A stretch of 64,000 nucleotides of DNA, from contig NC_062235.1 of the NCBI RefSeq assembly GCF_905475465.1, positions 7,574,001-7,638,000 of the forward strand, in the 5' to 3' direction. Both the position numbers and the translations under genes were made by a program. This document shows, piece after piece, positions 39,701 to 47,626 of the stretch (its first letter is position 1; the number at the start of each line of letters is the position of its first letter). This DNA comes from Pieris napi (taxonomy: Eukaryota; Arthropoda; Insecta; Lepidoptera; Pieridae). The notes beneath the pieces were generated by a model. That model saw only the letters and a list, made by a program, of their open reading frames with translations. It was not told the origin of the DNA and made no database searches.

Positions 39701-42700
39701 CCGTAGTTGCCAAATCCCAAAAAGGAAAATCGGGCTAAACAAATTCACTTACCGATTCGTTAAATACAATAACAAAGGGTCGTATAGATGCGTCTTCATC
39801 CTCGGGTTGTGGGCCATCGCCCCACCACCGGTCAAAGTCCATTGGAGGTAATGGAGATGGGCGTAGGAGATACACCTTAAATCCGATTCCTATCCCCAAA
39901 GCCACAACAGCACCATAAAATATCGTCGATCTCAACATCTGTAAAATTAATATTTTTAAGGAAAAATATCCCTTCAAAGAGACAATTAATCTAAAGAAGC
40001 CATCTCCAAATATCAGATAAACAGTGTGCATTTAAATAACACATTTCCTTTATTTAAACGAAAATATGTGTCCATTAATTAAACTGTGTATTATTTATAA
40101 ATATTATATTTACGTATGATCATCAATATTTTAAAAATAATATGTTGTAGCGTAGGTTTTATTTTTATCGTAAGCAATATTTTATTTTATGCGGGGTACA
40201 CGTTATGCGATTGAACGTACAATACTAATTGGTGGCGGGTTTTAAGGATAGAAAAAACCAAAACATGCTAGCTATGTTGCCCAATACATGTAGCGGTAAA
40301 ACTACTAAAAATATATGTATTTGTTATAATGATAATTATAACAGTTTATTTCAACTAAATATATACAAACAGTATAGCCATTTTATTATTTGAAGTTTAT
40401 CGCTTCCGCTTTAACCGTATTTATTAAGTACTTTTTATTTATTTACGTGTTGTTTACCCAACAACTAGTATAAGATCATTCACTGATGAATGAATTTGTA
40501 CGTCAAAACGGTAATTACCGCTAGATTAAATATATTACCATAAATAAAACATAACATACATAGGTGTTTTCTAGCATAGAAACTTGCTTAAAAAATTATT
40601 ACCCCGTTTTGATACATATATTATACATTTCAATCTTTTAAAGAAAGTATTTTCGAAGGTACATACTACCTACCTGATTTGAAATTGTACGTGTCAATTA
40701 CCATAGCGGTAATATTTTATGTTCGTTTTTATTAAAAACTAACAGGAGTTAATAATCTGTCATAGTTTTTATAATTATAATAAATGTAATTTTCTTCACA
40801 ATTCACACTTGATCGCCTGACAAAGTGTTATTAAAAGTATCACAATAATTACCAACGTGAAAACGTATTATTACAAACAGTTTAAAACCGCCTTATAAAT
40901 TGTGTGTAGATATATAGGTGTCTGAATTGTGCTGATTTTACCGGCCATTGAAGCTACAGTTATTTTTTAATATTATATGCGGTACTTTACGGCCGATGAC
41001 CGCTTCTTTTACGCGCTAAACATTCGTTTATCTTAAATTTAGGACAAAATACTCTGATATTTGCGACACGTGAAAGTTTTTAATTGATTACTACCTACTT
41101 TTAAGAGGAAAAAACAAAAGGGTAAAAACGTAAAATGTATTTCATTCTATTAAAAAAATTATAAGTTATAAATACCTTAACAGTTTCGGCGATATATTAA
41201 TTTTAAAGAAGCACAGATTGCGAAAACGTCACTATAATAATTAACAACCGGTGGCACGTGCGTCTGCGCCGGCTCGCGACGCCGAAATTATATTATGGAG
41301 ATATGCAAGCCGCGGATTGACACGAGGAGCGTCTAGTCACTAGTGTGTCTATGGGCATTTAGAATTCGGCCTCGACCTTGCAGACACCGGTATATTCTAA
41401 GATAATGATAAAATTATTATAAATGTTGCTTTTGTAAGAATACTGAATATTTCTATAACATTTATTTATATATCAAATTTAGGCCTCTATTAAAAGGTGT
41501 CAATTATTATATAACGTAGTCTTTACATTTATCGTGAATGCAATTGCAACGTAATTAAACAAAACAGTAAGATAAACATGGAAAATAAAAATGCTTTTAA
41601 TATATCTTGTTAACTTTACCTTAATTAATAACTAAAATTAAAAAATACTTCTAACTTTTATAAATAATTTTTAATTAAAAATAATTAATAGCTCGGTAAG
41701 GTCCCATAATTTTGAATATTTATTTAACGGCTGAGATATGAGAAAATTTTTCATAAACAATCCAAACAAAATTTATTACTAATTTTAATTAGGATTTTTT
41801 TTAATGTCTTTTTTTATGATAGTTTAAAATTTTGATTACTTTTATTTATTTATTCAATTTTTTGTCCTTACAATTTTTGCGCGTCACTTTTGCATTATTT
41901 TGCGCGTAAACGTGAGTTCACTATTTTTGAGAACACGCAACAACCCCACACACTACATACCTATGCGAAAGATTAATGCTAAATGACAAAACATTGACAT
42001 ATTGATTCAGGAACTTCGGATTCGAATGCCAAATTATTTGTTTGTATTGGATAGACATTTGCGATATTAACTATTGCATTGTTTGAATATTAGTATTAAT
42101 AATAGGTGACATTAGTATGTAATCAAATATATCATTAATATTTGTTCATCTACAATGGCCTTGCATTGATTTCAGATCCGGCCATCAATTCTTATAGGAA
42201 TGGAGTTTCCAACTTCGGAAGCATTGAGTGGAAAGCTGTCAGATAGAAGCATGAATTTAATTCAAAATAGATTTATTGAGGCGACGTCTCAACTTCGGCC
42301 GGCCGAGCCCGAACCGGAGGGTGGCGTTCAAAATGAAATGCAGCGGTATATCGGGGCACAAGCAGTGTCTGACAAGGTAACATACCTTTTTTTATAAATA
42401 CTTATAACACACCGTAAATAATTATCATTAAGATAAAAAAAAATTGTCATAGCAAAATTAAATTGGTTTCGAAGTATGGCGAATATGGCGATAATCATTT
42501 TCTGTAACTCCTATCTACGCTAATCCCAGTCAAATCACCTATTTTTTTACAGTATAGTACAGTATGTTACAGTATAGTATTTACCTCGTCCTAATTGAAA
42601 CGGCTAACGTATAAATGTTATTTTTATTTGTTGTGTATTAGTCCGAATTCTGCTTTAATTAATGTTATAGTAGTTATTCTACTTATACTTATACTTATTT

Positions 42701-45700
42701 CGGGTTGACGGTACAGAAAGTTTCTTTATTATTAAAAAATATATTATGGACAGACGTAGAAATGTATTTGTGCCTTGAAGGATGTGGTTGAGAAATTAAA
42801 AAATATCTCACATAAAATTATTTTAATTATAGACTATGGGTCAATAATTATAGTAGCTAGTGTCCATGACTCCGTTCACGTGGAATTCACATCGTTGTAA
42901 ATAAAACACAACAACTTATGTAATTATGTTCCGACAAATACATTATTAAATATGTTTATACTTGACATTAGCAATTTTCCTGATGTGGCTAATTTAAACT
43001 GAACGAACTGTTGATACCCCAGCTTTATAGGGTTTGGTAAAAATAGATCTTCGATTGACACGCACAGGGCGGGCTACACACAAGATTGAGAGAGGCTACA
43101 CTAAATTAACACGAGTGGAGCGGCCACAGCTAGTATATGAAAAATTAACAAAATAGTATATAAAAGAATGATTAAGTACTGATTGGTTACTCTGGTATAT
43201 TACAGTCGGTAGCAGATTGCGTTGAAGCACTAATTGGAACCTACCTGCTCAGTGGTGGCGTTGAGGCAGCCGGCTTGTTATTGGAATGGCTTAGGATTAT
43301 ACCAATACAGGTAATTATATAAATTAATAAATATGTAGTACTTTTTTATAATTCCAAATATCATATATGAATAATCGAAATGTCAGTTTTTATTAAAATT
43401 TAACGAGTAAATTCTGTTTAGTATGTCTGTTAGTGTATATTAACAACAACAACAATTTTCTAATTTAACTCACTTCGCACTATCAAAACGAAAGATTTAA
43501 AACTATCCTTGTGTGGTTACTGCAAGTGTGTATATGGTTATAAATGTATGTTATATTGTAGTTTTTTTTTTGGGATTATCGCATTGGATATAATATGTTC
43601 GATTTGTTTCCAGGACAATTTCTTAACATACTTCTCAAAGGATGTAGATACAGTGATAAAAGAGGGAAAAGTTGCCGAAAACGATATAAATCGTTTGCTA
43701 AACTACACAAAAGCTGATATTGAAAGCATAATACAGTACAAGTTTAAGGATCCTTCGCTTTTGTTAGAGGTATGATAATTAATGCTTCTAGAAGCTTCCT
43801 AAATTGTATGAGTGAATATTAGTGTAGCAGTTAAGTTTGGTGGCGGTTTTTTTGTATGGATATGTTTAAATAAAACACTTTGAAGTTTGAAGTGTGAACA
43901 CGTTTGAAGTGTGCGACGATTGTTTACATTTTATTTACGCCTTAATTTTTTTGGTGTGGAAATTTTTGACCTACAAATTTTATGCTCTCAAACCCAAAAA
44001 TGTCAAGTGCAATAGACGATAAAATTCAACAACATCCAAGAAGTTTCTATTAAACTTTTTTGCTAAAAGATGTAAAATTTCTGTCTAGTCTATGAAAAAT
44101 TATATAATATAAGTACACTCAACTGAACTGATAAAAAAAAATATTCCTCTGTTAAAATGCTACATTATCCCAGAGAGAATTATTTAAAAAAAATTACCAT
44201 TTGTGCTAAGATAGCAAGAAAAGTGTACGCAACTAACATACATATTTTTTTATTAATAATCCTCATGCAACAGTTGCATAAACTACTAACAATGTATATT
44301 TTTAAGGCTTTGTCACATCCATCATACATCCGCAACCGCTACACTCGGTCATACGAGCGTCTGGAGTTTTTGGGCGACGCCATCTTGGATTTCCTCATAA
44401 CCGCACACATATTTGAAAACTGCGGCAACCTTAAGCCCGGAGAGCTGACAGACTTAAGATCTGCGCTCGTAAATAACGTCACGTTTGCAGCATATGTCGT
44501 TAAATTGGGTCTTCACAAGTGAGTCGTTAATTTTTATATAACCACAGGCCTACACTGCAGATTTTTTTTTGTAAAAGTGAAAATAATAGACAATTTTTTG
44601 GCCTAGTTATACGTAATCGCAGAAGACTTAGTAGGTAGCTGTCCCATCCTTGAACGAAACCCAGGATCTGTTACTAAAACCTTCAAAGTAAAACTAATAA
44701 ATAATTACTATTTAATAAATAGTAATTATTTATTATTTTCCATGATTACAGCAACTTAACCCTAATTCGATAGATAGAAAACTCACAAAATTCTTAATCC
44801 TTAACTGGGAGTTTTTGCGGAAAAAGAACTCTCTCTTATGTTGTGTTGCATTATAGGTTGGCAGTAATAATCGTTTTGATACATAGTATGCAAAACCATA
44901 AGTATATAATTTTGGTGAGTAAATAAATTAAATGACGCGTAGGGCAAAAAAATATATTTATTGGCATAAGTTCTCTTTTCGCTTAATGCTTAATTGTTAC
45001 TGCACCTCTAGGCCAATCATAAGGTCCTTTTTCAGTCCAACAACCAGTTACATAAAATTTATATTCATATTTAATTAAATAAAATTTACCATCATCAATA
45101 CATATGACAACATTTCGAAAAACTCTAATTCAAATATCAATAGTTTTCTGTCAACTTGGCAGTTGCTCGCTAATCACTGAAAAGCACTCGAAACTTCGAG
45201 TTATGTAAATAATGTTATTAATTCGAGTACATATTTGTTTTCTAATGTTGAGAACAACCAACCTAAAGATATATGTTTTCTTTTTAATTTTTTAGTTTAT
45301 GCTCGTACCTAGTTAAAAATACCACAAAGTTGTAAATTTGTAGCAGAAATAAAAAAATATTGTAAATATTTCAGGTTCCTATGCTATGAGCTGAACCCGC
45401 CACTGGAGACGGCAATTATCAACTTTGCAGAACATCAGAAGCAAAGAAACCATGACATCTCTGAAGATGTACTCTACCTTATTGATGAAGAGGAATGCCG
45501 CATAGCTGAGTACATTGAAGTACCCAAGGTAATCACGGAACATGACAATCTAAAATGTATCGTGTAATTTTATTTTATTACATTTCGATGTAATTTTATT
45601 TTAAGTTTAAAACGATAAGTATGCTTTATAGATACAAAGAAATATGACATAACAAATTTTTTATATTATTATTATTATTAGTAATTACATAATAAAAAAA

Positions 45701-47097
45701 ACTCCATATTAACCTAAAACAATTGCTCTAGAAAAAAATCCAGTAGATCAGATCACATTTTAATGAACGACTTCAAAGTTGAGACTCGTACTCGACGCTT
45801 ATACAAAATGTTATTGTATTTTTTTTTTAATTTTCGACCGTAAAAAACTAATTTGTGAACATTTTTTGGCTTATTACTATTCATTCTTATATTTTAAATA
45901 TTATAATTATTAATAAAGAGCTGTGTGTTCTCTGAAAATAAAAAATAAAAAACTTTGGGCTCAACAATTTCGCCATAATTTTTCTACTTTCCTTACAGGT
46001 TCTAAGTGACATATTCGAGTCGTTAATAGGTGCGATATATCTCGATAGCCATGGCGATTTAGCCACAGTATGGCGTGTAGTATATCGCATAATGTGGAAA
46101 GAAATCGCTGCATTTTCGCAATGCGTGCCCAAACAGCCCGTTCGCGTCTTATTGGAGATGATGTACGCATGTGCTAGCTTTGGGTAAGTTAATTAGTTAG
46201 TAATTGTTTCGCACAAAAGTAATTATTTTTAAATTCTAACTTGCAACTGATACAATACATTTAAATTCAATAAAGTTGAGGGTAGATTCAAGAAAACATT
46301 TGGGAAAGAAGAAATATTGTGATCTTCACAATCAAGGCAGTATGTACCTACAATTTATTATTAAATTATTAAAGAGAGAATATTAAAGAGTCGAGCTTAA
46401 AGTACTTAAGACATGATTAATACGTTTGAAGTGACTTAATGAAGACGAGTCCAAAGTGATTGCAGAAATTGTCCTTGAACTGGTATTAAATTTAATAGAT
46501 TTATGTTATTTGCAGCTTTCAATATCGACAGCGTCTTCGACGTTTTTATATACGATTTAAATATCTTTTAATAGTTTAAGCTAAAGTCGGGATCCCTGTC
46601 TCTATTGCGACCTGCAGATGATTTCCAGATTCAAAGACATACTCTAAGTATTTACACTTAAAACGTAACATTATGTGAATGAAGAAATTTGAGCAATCCT
46701 GATTCATTTTGCAACATTTAGGCGATATGTGTAATATCAAATTATTGTCTGATAAGCACCCGGAACGTAGAATTAGGTTAATAATACATGTTAATTAAAT
46801 GTAATTGAATTGTTTTTTGCCTTAACCATACACAATATTAGCCTCGAATCTACTGTTTTATTAACTGCTTTAAGTTTTGCTTTTTCTCTCCGTCTATGCC
46901 TTTATTTCTCTTAACGAAGCTACGTTACGTCTTTCAGAGAAGCTAAGGCGACTCCGGATAATAGTATTCCCAAAGTGATGATTCCTGTTTCATACACACG
47001 CGACGGCCATAGACACATCAATTACGGCGTTGGTTCCAACAAGGCTCAAGCAAAACGCGCCGCTGCAAAACTCGCCCTCAAAGTTCTCTCGACGTAA
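3787..47097 (+). CDS. Dcr-2: Dicer-2, dsRNA-processing endoribonuclease (34 coding exons)
   Basis: Dicer-2 cuts long dsRNA into siRNAs for antiviral and transposon RNAi. Coding exons: 3787-3883, 3959-4086, 8189-8299, 8481-8655, 8920-9046, 9821-10007, 11016-11194, 11536-11660, 12119-12335, 12942-13060, 15600-15712, 19918-20020, 21083-21252, 21816-21928, 22386-22518, 23254-23534, 24407-24584, 25514-25599, 26580-26718, 26950-27164, 29603-29685, 30004-30106, 32210-32297, 32697-32866, 33499-33735, 34191-34326, 34779-34904, 42176-42376, 43206-43310, 43614-43769, 44307-44518, 45375-45528, 45999-46183, 46938-47097. All junctions keep phase: 5112 nt, 1703 aa, normal for Dicer-2. Walker A GSGKT (33-37), DECH (141-144) and motif VI QSKGRAR (486-492) are intact, unlike the degenerate helicase of insect Dicer-1. 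Exon 27 could start 3 nt later (tandem cag). Introns are full of transposons; intron 27 contains JHEH on the other strand. Confidence 0.97.
4690..7385 (-). mobile_element. Non-LTR retrotransposon remnant split by a TIR element
   Basis: On the minus strand, 7385-6666 contains reverse-transcriptase pieces. SILPVLSKVFEKLMLNEML and TTDAGVTLIKNICNAWEEAQ come first. After an internal deletion follow AAYAVRKI, RQLTNVETARLVYFDYFHSI, GILL.GRAADIES and (one frame on) LQKRAVRAIYNLR. The protein then resumes beyond the inserted element at 5033 with REIFK and continues to about 4690 (LGKVQTSFRGTILNV, then HIKNAEDYIQDKNAWKHAG). It has many stops and frameshifts. It fills much of Dicer-2 intron 2 in antisense orientation. 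Jockey/CR1 group by its C-terminus; clade not certain. Confidence 0.75.
5042..6665 (-). mobile_element. 1.6-kb TIR element (CAGTGGGG ends, hAT-like)
   Basis: The ends begin CAGTGGGGCCAAATCC on both sides and stay inverted-repeat for about 45 bp (AAAAGCTGGCCAAAAGTC follows). The flanks cgacgca (left) and cgacgta (right) look like a slightly decayed target duplication inside the LINE coding sequence. On the minus strand, 5717-5484 encodes about 78 residues, including AIENFMSAELQCTFAISDKV, that resemble a TE protein but that I cannot place. CAG-type ends suggest hAT; no transposase was recognised. Confidence 0.6.
10069..10250 (+). mobile_element. LINE 3' end fragment
   Basis: It encodes a decayed TTIWNQQVFEVYQNQFDLGS-like C-terminus, then FKKRAYQFFQQRTRVLS, followed by the ggtatcacttaacatcaagt tail and an A-run. 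It belongs to the same broad family as the remnants at 150-640 and 18800-18925. It lies in Dicer-2 intron 6. Confidence 0.6.
10907..11015 (+). repeat. Tandem duplication ending at a Dicer-2 splice acceptor
   Basis: A unit of about 62 bp containing ggttgatcttaacggtttta occurs twice in tandem, and the second copy runs directly into the acceptor of exon 7 (ag at 11014-11015). The duplication therefore includes candidate branch-point and tract sequence of intron 6. Confidence 0.7.
12436..12583 (+). mobile_element. Short interspersed repeat, RTE-like tail
   Basis: It starts ctagcagatcggctaagcgt and ends with acgtgacacgtaatttata followed by tatattaagat. A longer relative lies at 20524-20894 and a tail-only copy at 12814-12868. 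The tail resembles RTE-derived SINE ends; that assignment is inference. Confidence 0.5.
12814..12868 (+). repeat. Tail-only copy of the 12436 repeat
   Basis: Matches gagtccatagcggacaaaca and the following acgtgacacgtaatt tail of the 12436 and 20524 copies. It was probably 5'-truncated on insertion, in Dicer-2 intron 9. Confidence 0.55.
13272..14216 (-). mobile_element. TIR element, copy B, with HTH-like exons
   Basis: Inverted second copy of the element at 1330-2180. Its ends are tatagtccttttcatgaaag at 13272 and the complement ending at 14216. The minus strand repeats both HTH-like exons, but the first has a small insertion that brings stops (after the ATG). The second continues further than copy A (ITAASTSKKIVTPGKSRPHP). 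The roughly 100 bp of extra sequence shows copy A has an internal deletion. It lies in Dicer-2 intron 10. Confidence 0.75.
14732..15435 (+). mobile_element. LINE reverse-transcriptase C-terminus remnant
   Basis: An open frame from SLVRSILEYGSLVWNPQYSV, through VDRIERINRHFSKHLC and LRDRRRVIDIIFVYKILNN, to a stop at 15185-15187 matches the post-RT region of Jockey-superfamily LINEs. A 3' UTR of about 245 bp follows, ending in an aataaaataaaa tail. The coding part is intact for 145 codons but truncated 5'. Sense orientation within Dicer-2 intron 10. Confidence 0.7.
16566..17268. mobile_element. Fold-back/TIR element with nested fragment
   Basis: ggttaagccatcgatataca near 16568 reappears inverted near 17247-17266, with aaaaaacccaagatgcac continuing both arms (about 37 bp). 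Between them, 16830-17010 is a truncated copy of the fold-back family at 22721-23149, marked by cagtcaccgtgaccacgcac and aaagcacccgaaaagtcgga. It lies in Dicer-2 intron 11. Confidence 0.55.
18281..18795 (+). pseudogene. CXC (tesmin/TSO1-like) cysteine-rich protein of the long-TIR element
   Basis: The frame reads QEVITNGIRFLLAMYGAPKK without a break into the ATG at 18320, then RYACFVKNTRNKKQVQLACL, PPTSAAAHQHLFRVYYQVQV and LPPAPEKLLYTIFCNCKKG. A frameshift at about 18617-18622 follows. The protein then continues in another frame with AKCGCKKVGLFCSVACTNCQ (a CxCxxxxxxC...CxxC spacing like a CXC zinc-binding domain), QGRSCSNV and an acidic tail. I recognise this architecture as a highly repeated, mostly unannotated protein type in invertebrate genomes. 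The true N-terminus is upstream or in another exon. Role unknown; DNA binding is a reasonable inference from CXC domains. Confidence 0.7.
18800..18925 (+). mobile_element. LINE/SINE 3' tail inserted in the CXC element
   Basis: Contains gttctaggccggcaacgcac, tcgcgagccctctggcattg and ggcggtatcacttaacatca, then an A-run: the shared LINE 3' tail also seen near 150-260 and 31780. It interrupts the C-terminal end of the CXC protein frame. Confidence 0.65.
18926..19015 (+). repeat. GAA/GAAG-rich simple repeat
   Basis: A purine run of gaagaa, gaagga and aagaac units follows the A-tail of the inserted LINE fragment, probably grown from it or from the acidic tail codons of the CXC gene. Confidence 0.7.
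20295..20935 (+). mobile_element. tRNA-derived lepidopteran SINE, split by a second SINE
   Basis: 20295-20523 has the tRNA-like head gcagtgtgggcctagtggtt (A box) and ttgggtcgtagggtctatct (B-box area), then gaaaacatcgtgaggaaata. The tail tgaggcccagacataaaagg resumes at 20895. A 371-bp repeat of the 12436 family (20524-20894) sits between them, so it inserted later. It lies in Dicer-2 intron 12. A relative lies inverted at 57387-57560. Confidence 0.75.
20524..20894 (+). mobile_element. RTE-like short repeat nested in the SINE
   Basis: Starts ctagtagactcggccaagcg and ends acgtgacacgtaatttatat then attaagataagataa. It is the longest copy of the family in this window. The nesting gives a relative age: younger than the host SINE. 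Confidence 0.6.
21480..21760. mobile_element. MITE with gaagttatacttctttggcg ends
   Basis: gaagttatacttctttggcg (about 21491-21510) is inverted as cgccaaaataagtataacttc (about 21738-21757), ending about 55 nt before Dicer-2 exon 14. A related short copy is at 37880-38005. Confidence 0.5.
22721..23149. mobile_element. Fold-back MITE in Dicer-2 intron 15
   Basis: Terminal arms aaagaaaaaactttttaacc (left) and their complement (right, 23118-23153) enclose a second inverted pair: cggtgactgaagacaaaagg with its partner near 23015-23040, and cagctgtagagaaagttgca near 22851 with tgcaactttctctgcagctg near 22975. A perfect 12-bp direct repeat aaatctccatta flanks it (22709-22720 and 23150-23161). The RNA would fold into a long hairpin. 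A truncated relative is at 16830-17010. Confidence 0.7.
24106..24382. mobile_element. 277-bp MITE abutting Dicer-2 exon 17
   Basis: The ends ggtgcgtacagact and agtctgtacgcacc are perfect inverted repeats, and the interior is made of aacatgttatataac-like palindromes. The element ends 24 nt before exon 17, so the branch point of intron 16 probably lies within or next to it. Confidence 0.75.
24857..25150. mobile_element. Fold-back element with 44-bp arms plus satellite palindrome
   Basis: ggattatttttccgacccaa and tcggccaatagaattgcacc (from 24906) are inverted at 25095-25138. The direct repeat ttataatacca borders the unit at 24857-24867 and 25140-25150. A 37-bp imperfect palindrome (24863-24899, taccacaagagcttc... 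with its complement) lies just inside the left border. Dicer-2 intron 17. Confidence 0.65.
25641..25805 (+). mobile_element. Lepidopteran interspersed repeat fragment
   Basis: Contains gtcccatgctaagctggtga, tgtattatgggtactaggca, and ends cagccggggatcgaacca, a pattern repeated across moth and butterfly genomes. It also carries an atac/gata simple repeat. Dicer-2 intron 18. Confidence 0.55.
27271..29391. mobile_element. PIF/Harbinger element with remnants of both proteins
   Basis: The inverted ends share gttttttgatccgtag (starting ggggcg at the left and gggcca at the right) and are flanked by TAA on both sides (27268-27270, 29392-29394), the 3-bp duplication typical of PIF/Harbinger. The + strand near 27630-27750 encodes a transposase N-terminal piece (FCHCYPLSKGTVLWIVTEIG). 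The - strand encodes the Myb/SANT-like partner: MSANSQRSN near 29000, a plausible intron, then AKKETAKLVMLLKDYTVVTC near 28850 and a stop-broken coiled coil (EEVHQKVMQQMEERHNKYM) near 28430. 2121 bp, in Dicer-2 intron 20. Dead, but a textbook two-gene layout. Confidence 0.8.
27742..28060 (+). repeat. Tandem duplication (about 160 bp x2) inside the Harbinger element
   Basis: gagtatatatagacagcagc begins both units (27742 and 27902), and they are almost identical to the end (ataatattaacttataatta). The second unit then runs into an inverted AT palindrome at about 28014-28060. Confidence 0.8.
30729..30920 (+). other. Unassigned 63-codon ORF before a perfect hairpin
   Basis: An ORF starting MLSKTILDLLTSDGKLRGLI, lysine/arginine-rich, ending 6 nt before the 22-bp hairpin at 30926. 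It lies inside Dicer-2 intron 22 in sense orientation and does not fit the Dicer-2 exons on either side. No family was recognised; it may be chance or part of an unknown repeat. Confidence 0.2.
30926..30974. repeat. Perfect 22-bp-stem hairpin
   Basis: Arms 30926-30947 and 30953-30974 are perfect complements (the left arm contains tgtataagtctgattaat), with a 5-nt loop ccaac. A perfect stem this long suggests a recent or selected structure in an otherwise decayed intron. Confidence 0.85.
31780..31860 (-). repeat. LINE 3' tail fragment, inverted
   Basis: cttgcgagtgcgttgccggc and cgcccatggacactcttaat match, inverted, the 18800-18890 tail. Short solo fragment in Dicer-2 intron 22. Confidence 0.6.
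33845..34090 (+). repeat. Decayed Helitron-like or RTE-like repeat
   Basis: atgaagtccctcgtccacgt, then taccgaacggatttttaatt, then tcaccgcggctgcgggtgga, is a recurring insect repeat pattern. No clear ends were seen. Dicer-2 intron 25. Confidence 0.35.
36452..36513. repeat. Tandem repeat just past the JHEH stop codon
   Basis: actaaatacaaaagtaaaca plus cacacaaa occurs twice, 33 bp apart, immediately 3' of the JHEH coding end on its strand, so it may be part of its 3' UTR. Confidence 0.75.
36535..39938 (-). CDS. JHEH: Juvenile hormone epoxide hydrolase (6 coding exons)
   Basis: Microsomal epoxide hydrolase that converts juvenile hormone to its diol. Minus-strand coding exons: 39753-39938, 39022-39411, 38776-38933, 38250-38440, 37177-37405, 36535-36748. 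Phases match and give 1368 nt, 455 aa, the usual JHEH length. Residues 5-25 form the N-terminal membrane anchor, followed by the WWG motif (FDRWWGDGP). HGWP (151-154) is the oxyanion motif, D226 in AGDWGS the nucleophile, Y322 and Y371 the likely epoxide-binding tyrosines, H427 in GGHFAAL the base, and E400 the probable charge-relay acid. Intron 2 starts with GC (after CAG at 39022) rather than GT. The ATG follows an acceptor directly, so a 5' UTR exon exists further up. The whole coding region sits inside Dicer-2 intron 27. Confidence 0.95.
37880..38005. repeat. Short MITE copy in JHEH intron 4
   Basis: gaagttatacttctttaggc and the inverted gaagtataacttcttccgcg enclose an AT-rich centre. It is a shorter relative of the element at 21480-21760. 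Confidence 0.5.
41176..41340 (-). promoter_or_regulatory. Candidate JHEH 5' UTR exon / promoter
   Basis: A G/C-rich island (ctgcgccggctcgcgacgcc around 41261-41283) stands out from AT-rich flanks. On the minus strand it is followed by aactgttaaggtattt, a usable donor near 41176. It would supply the non-coding first exon that the JHEH ATG position requires. Inference only. Confidence 0.35.
43055..43133 (+). mobile_element. Helitron 3' end
   Basis: gggcgggctacacacaagat, then cacgagtggagcggccac, ends CTAG followed by T. The hairpin gtgg-agcgg-ccac lies just before the CTAG terminus, the Helitron 3' signature, and the sequence matches common lepidopteran Helitron ends. The 5' limit was not found. 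It lies 73 bp upstream of Dicer-2 exon 29. Confidence 0.65.
44696..44734. repeat. 39-bp near-perfect AT palindrome
   Basis: Two 19-bp arms (aataaataattactattta and its complement) with a single-base spacer. Dicer-2 intron 31. Confidence 0.85.
45000..45146 (-). other. Coding-like 48-codon stretch, antisense in Dicer-2 intron 31
   Basis: The minus strand is open from IRVFRNVVICIDDGKFYLIK through YEYKFYVTGCWTEKGPYDWP to RGAVTIKH and a stop. The W/C/G/Y content is unusual for random AT-rich DNA. No family was recognised and no partner exons were found upstream; it may be the last exon of a dead element gene. Confidence 0.25.
46938..47097 (+). other. Dcr-2: Dicer-2 C-terminal dsRNA-binding domain (exon 34)
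   Basis: Residues 1651-1703. The end of the fold, YGVGSNKAQAKRAAAKLALK, is the canonical dsRBD helix 2, and the frame stops at 47095-47097. A dsRBD at the very C-terminus is standard for Dicers. Confidence 0.92.
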
Positions 47098-47620
47098 ATC
47101 TTTCGCATATTGTATTTTTTATACTTGTAATATTATTTTTTGGTACTTTTTCGGTGGACATTATTTTTACTAGAAACATTTATGATGTCAGAATTCTACG
47201 GAATGAAAAATCAGAGTACAGATCAATTGATTTTTCCATGTATGCGTAACCGCTCGCTGCAAACGGGACTTTCATTGGATATGAAATACGAGTCAATGGA
47301 AAAATCAAATGGATATAAACGAGTCGGGACTGTTGCGAAAGGTTTCAGTTCTAAGATTAATTTTGATGTATGTATGGTTTCTTTCCTATATTGTATTGTC
47401 TAGCATAAAAAATGTGATATATGAATTGGTGATTTTTAGACTTATCAGATCCCTAACTGTGACTTCTTTGCCAAATGCAATTTTAGATTAAATGAAAATT
47501 TTTGACAGCTCCAACGCATCGATTGTCCATTTAATTAGAACGACACCAACTTTCGCGTTAACACCTACTGCAATACATTTTTGATATTCCTATATTACTT
47601 TGTTAGTAAGTTTTACTCAA

Positions 47621-47626
47621 AATAAA
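47621..47626 (+). terminator. Candidate Dicer-2 polyadenylation signal
   Basis: The first clear AATAAA downstream of the stop codon (47095-47097), implying a 3' UTR of about 540 nt. Variants closer to the stop cannot be excluded. Confidence 0.35.

Larger units (their letters stand above)
33499..43310 (+). other. Dcr-2: Dicer-2 RNase IIIa block (exons 25-29)
   Basis: The first catalytic motif, DLERVETLGDAFLKF, places acids at E1185 and D1192. The second, SVADCVEALIGTYL in exon 29, gives D1384 and E1387. The two halves are separated by the 7271-bp intron 27 that holds JHEH, so a correct IIIa domain depends on splicing out a whole other gene. Confidence 0.92.
43614..46183 (+). other. Dcr-2: Dicer-2 RNase IIIb block (exons 30-33)
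   Basis: Exon 31 has ALSHPSYIRN and SYERLEFLGDAILDF (E1484, D1491). Exon 33 has LSDIFESLIGAIYLDS (D1593, E1596). With IIIa, all eight acidic residues expected for an intramolecular RNase III dimer are present, so an active enzyme is predicted. Confidence 0.93.

Noticed and set aside
40031..40031. Upstream in-frame ATG for JHEH, adding 31 residues
   Set aside because: The extra residues precede a good splice acceptor (acag just before the ATG at 39938) and do not resemble a JHEH N-terminus.
42200..42200. Internal ATG in Dicer-2 exon 28 as a separate gene start
   Set aside because: The acceptor at 42175 and phase from exon 27 show that this is an internal exon.
47140..47403. 87-codon ORF just after the Dicer-2 stop
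   Set aside because: No recognisable domain and it lies in the probable 3' UTR; treated as chance.
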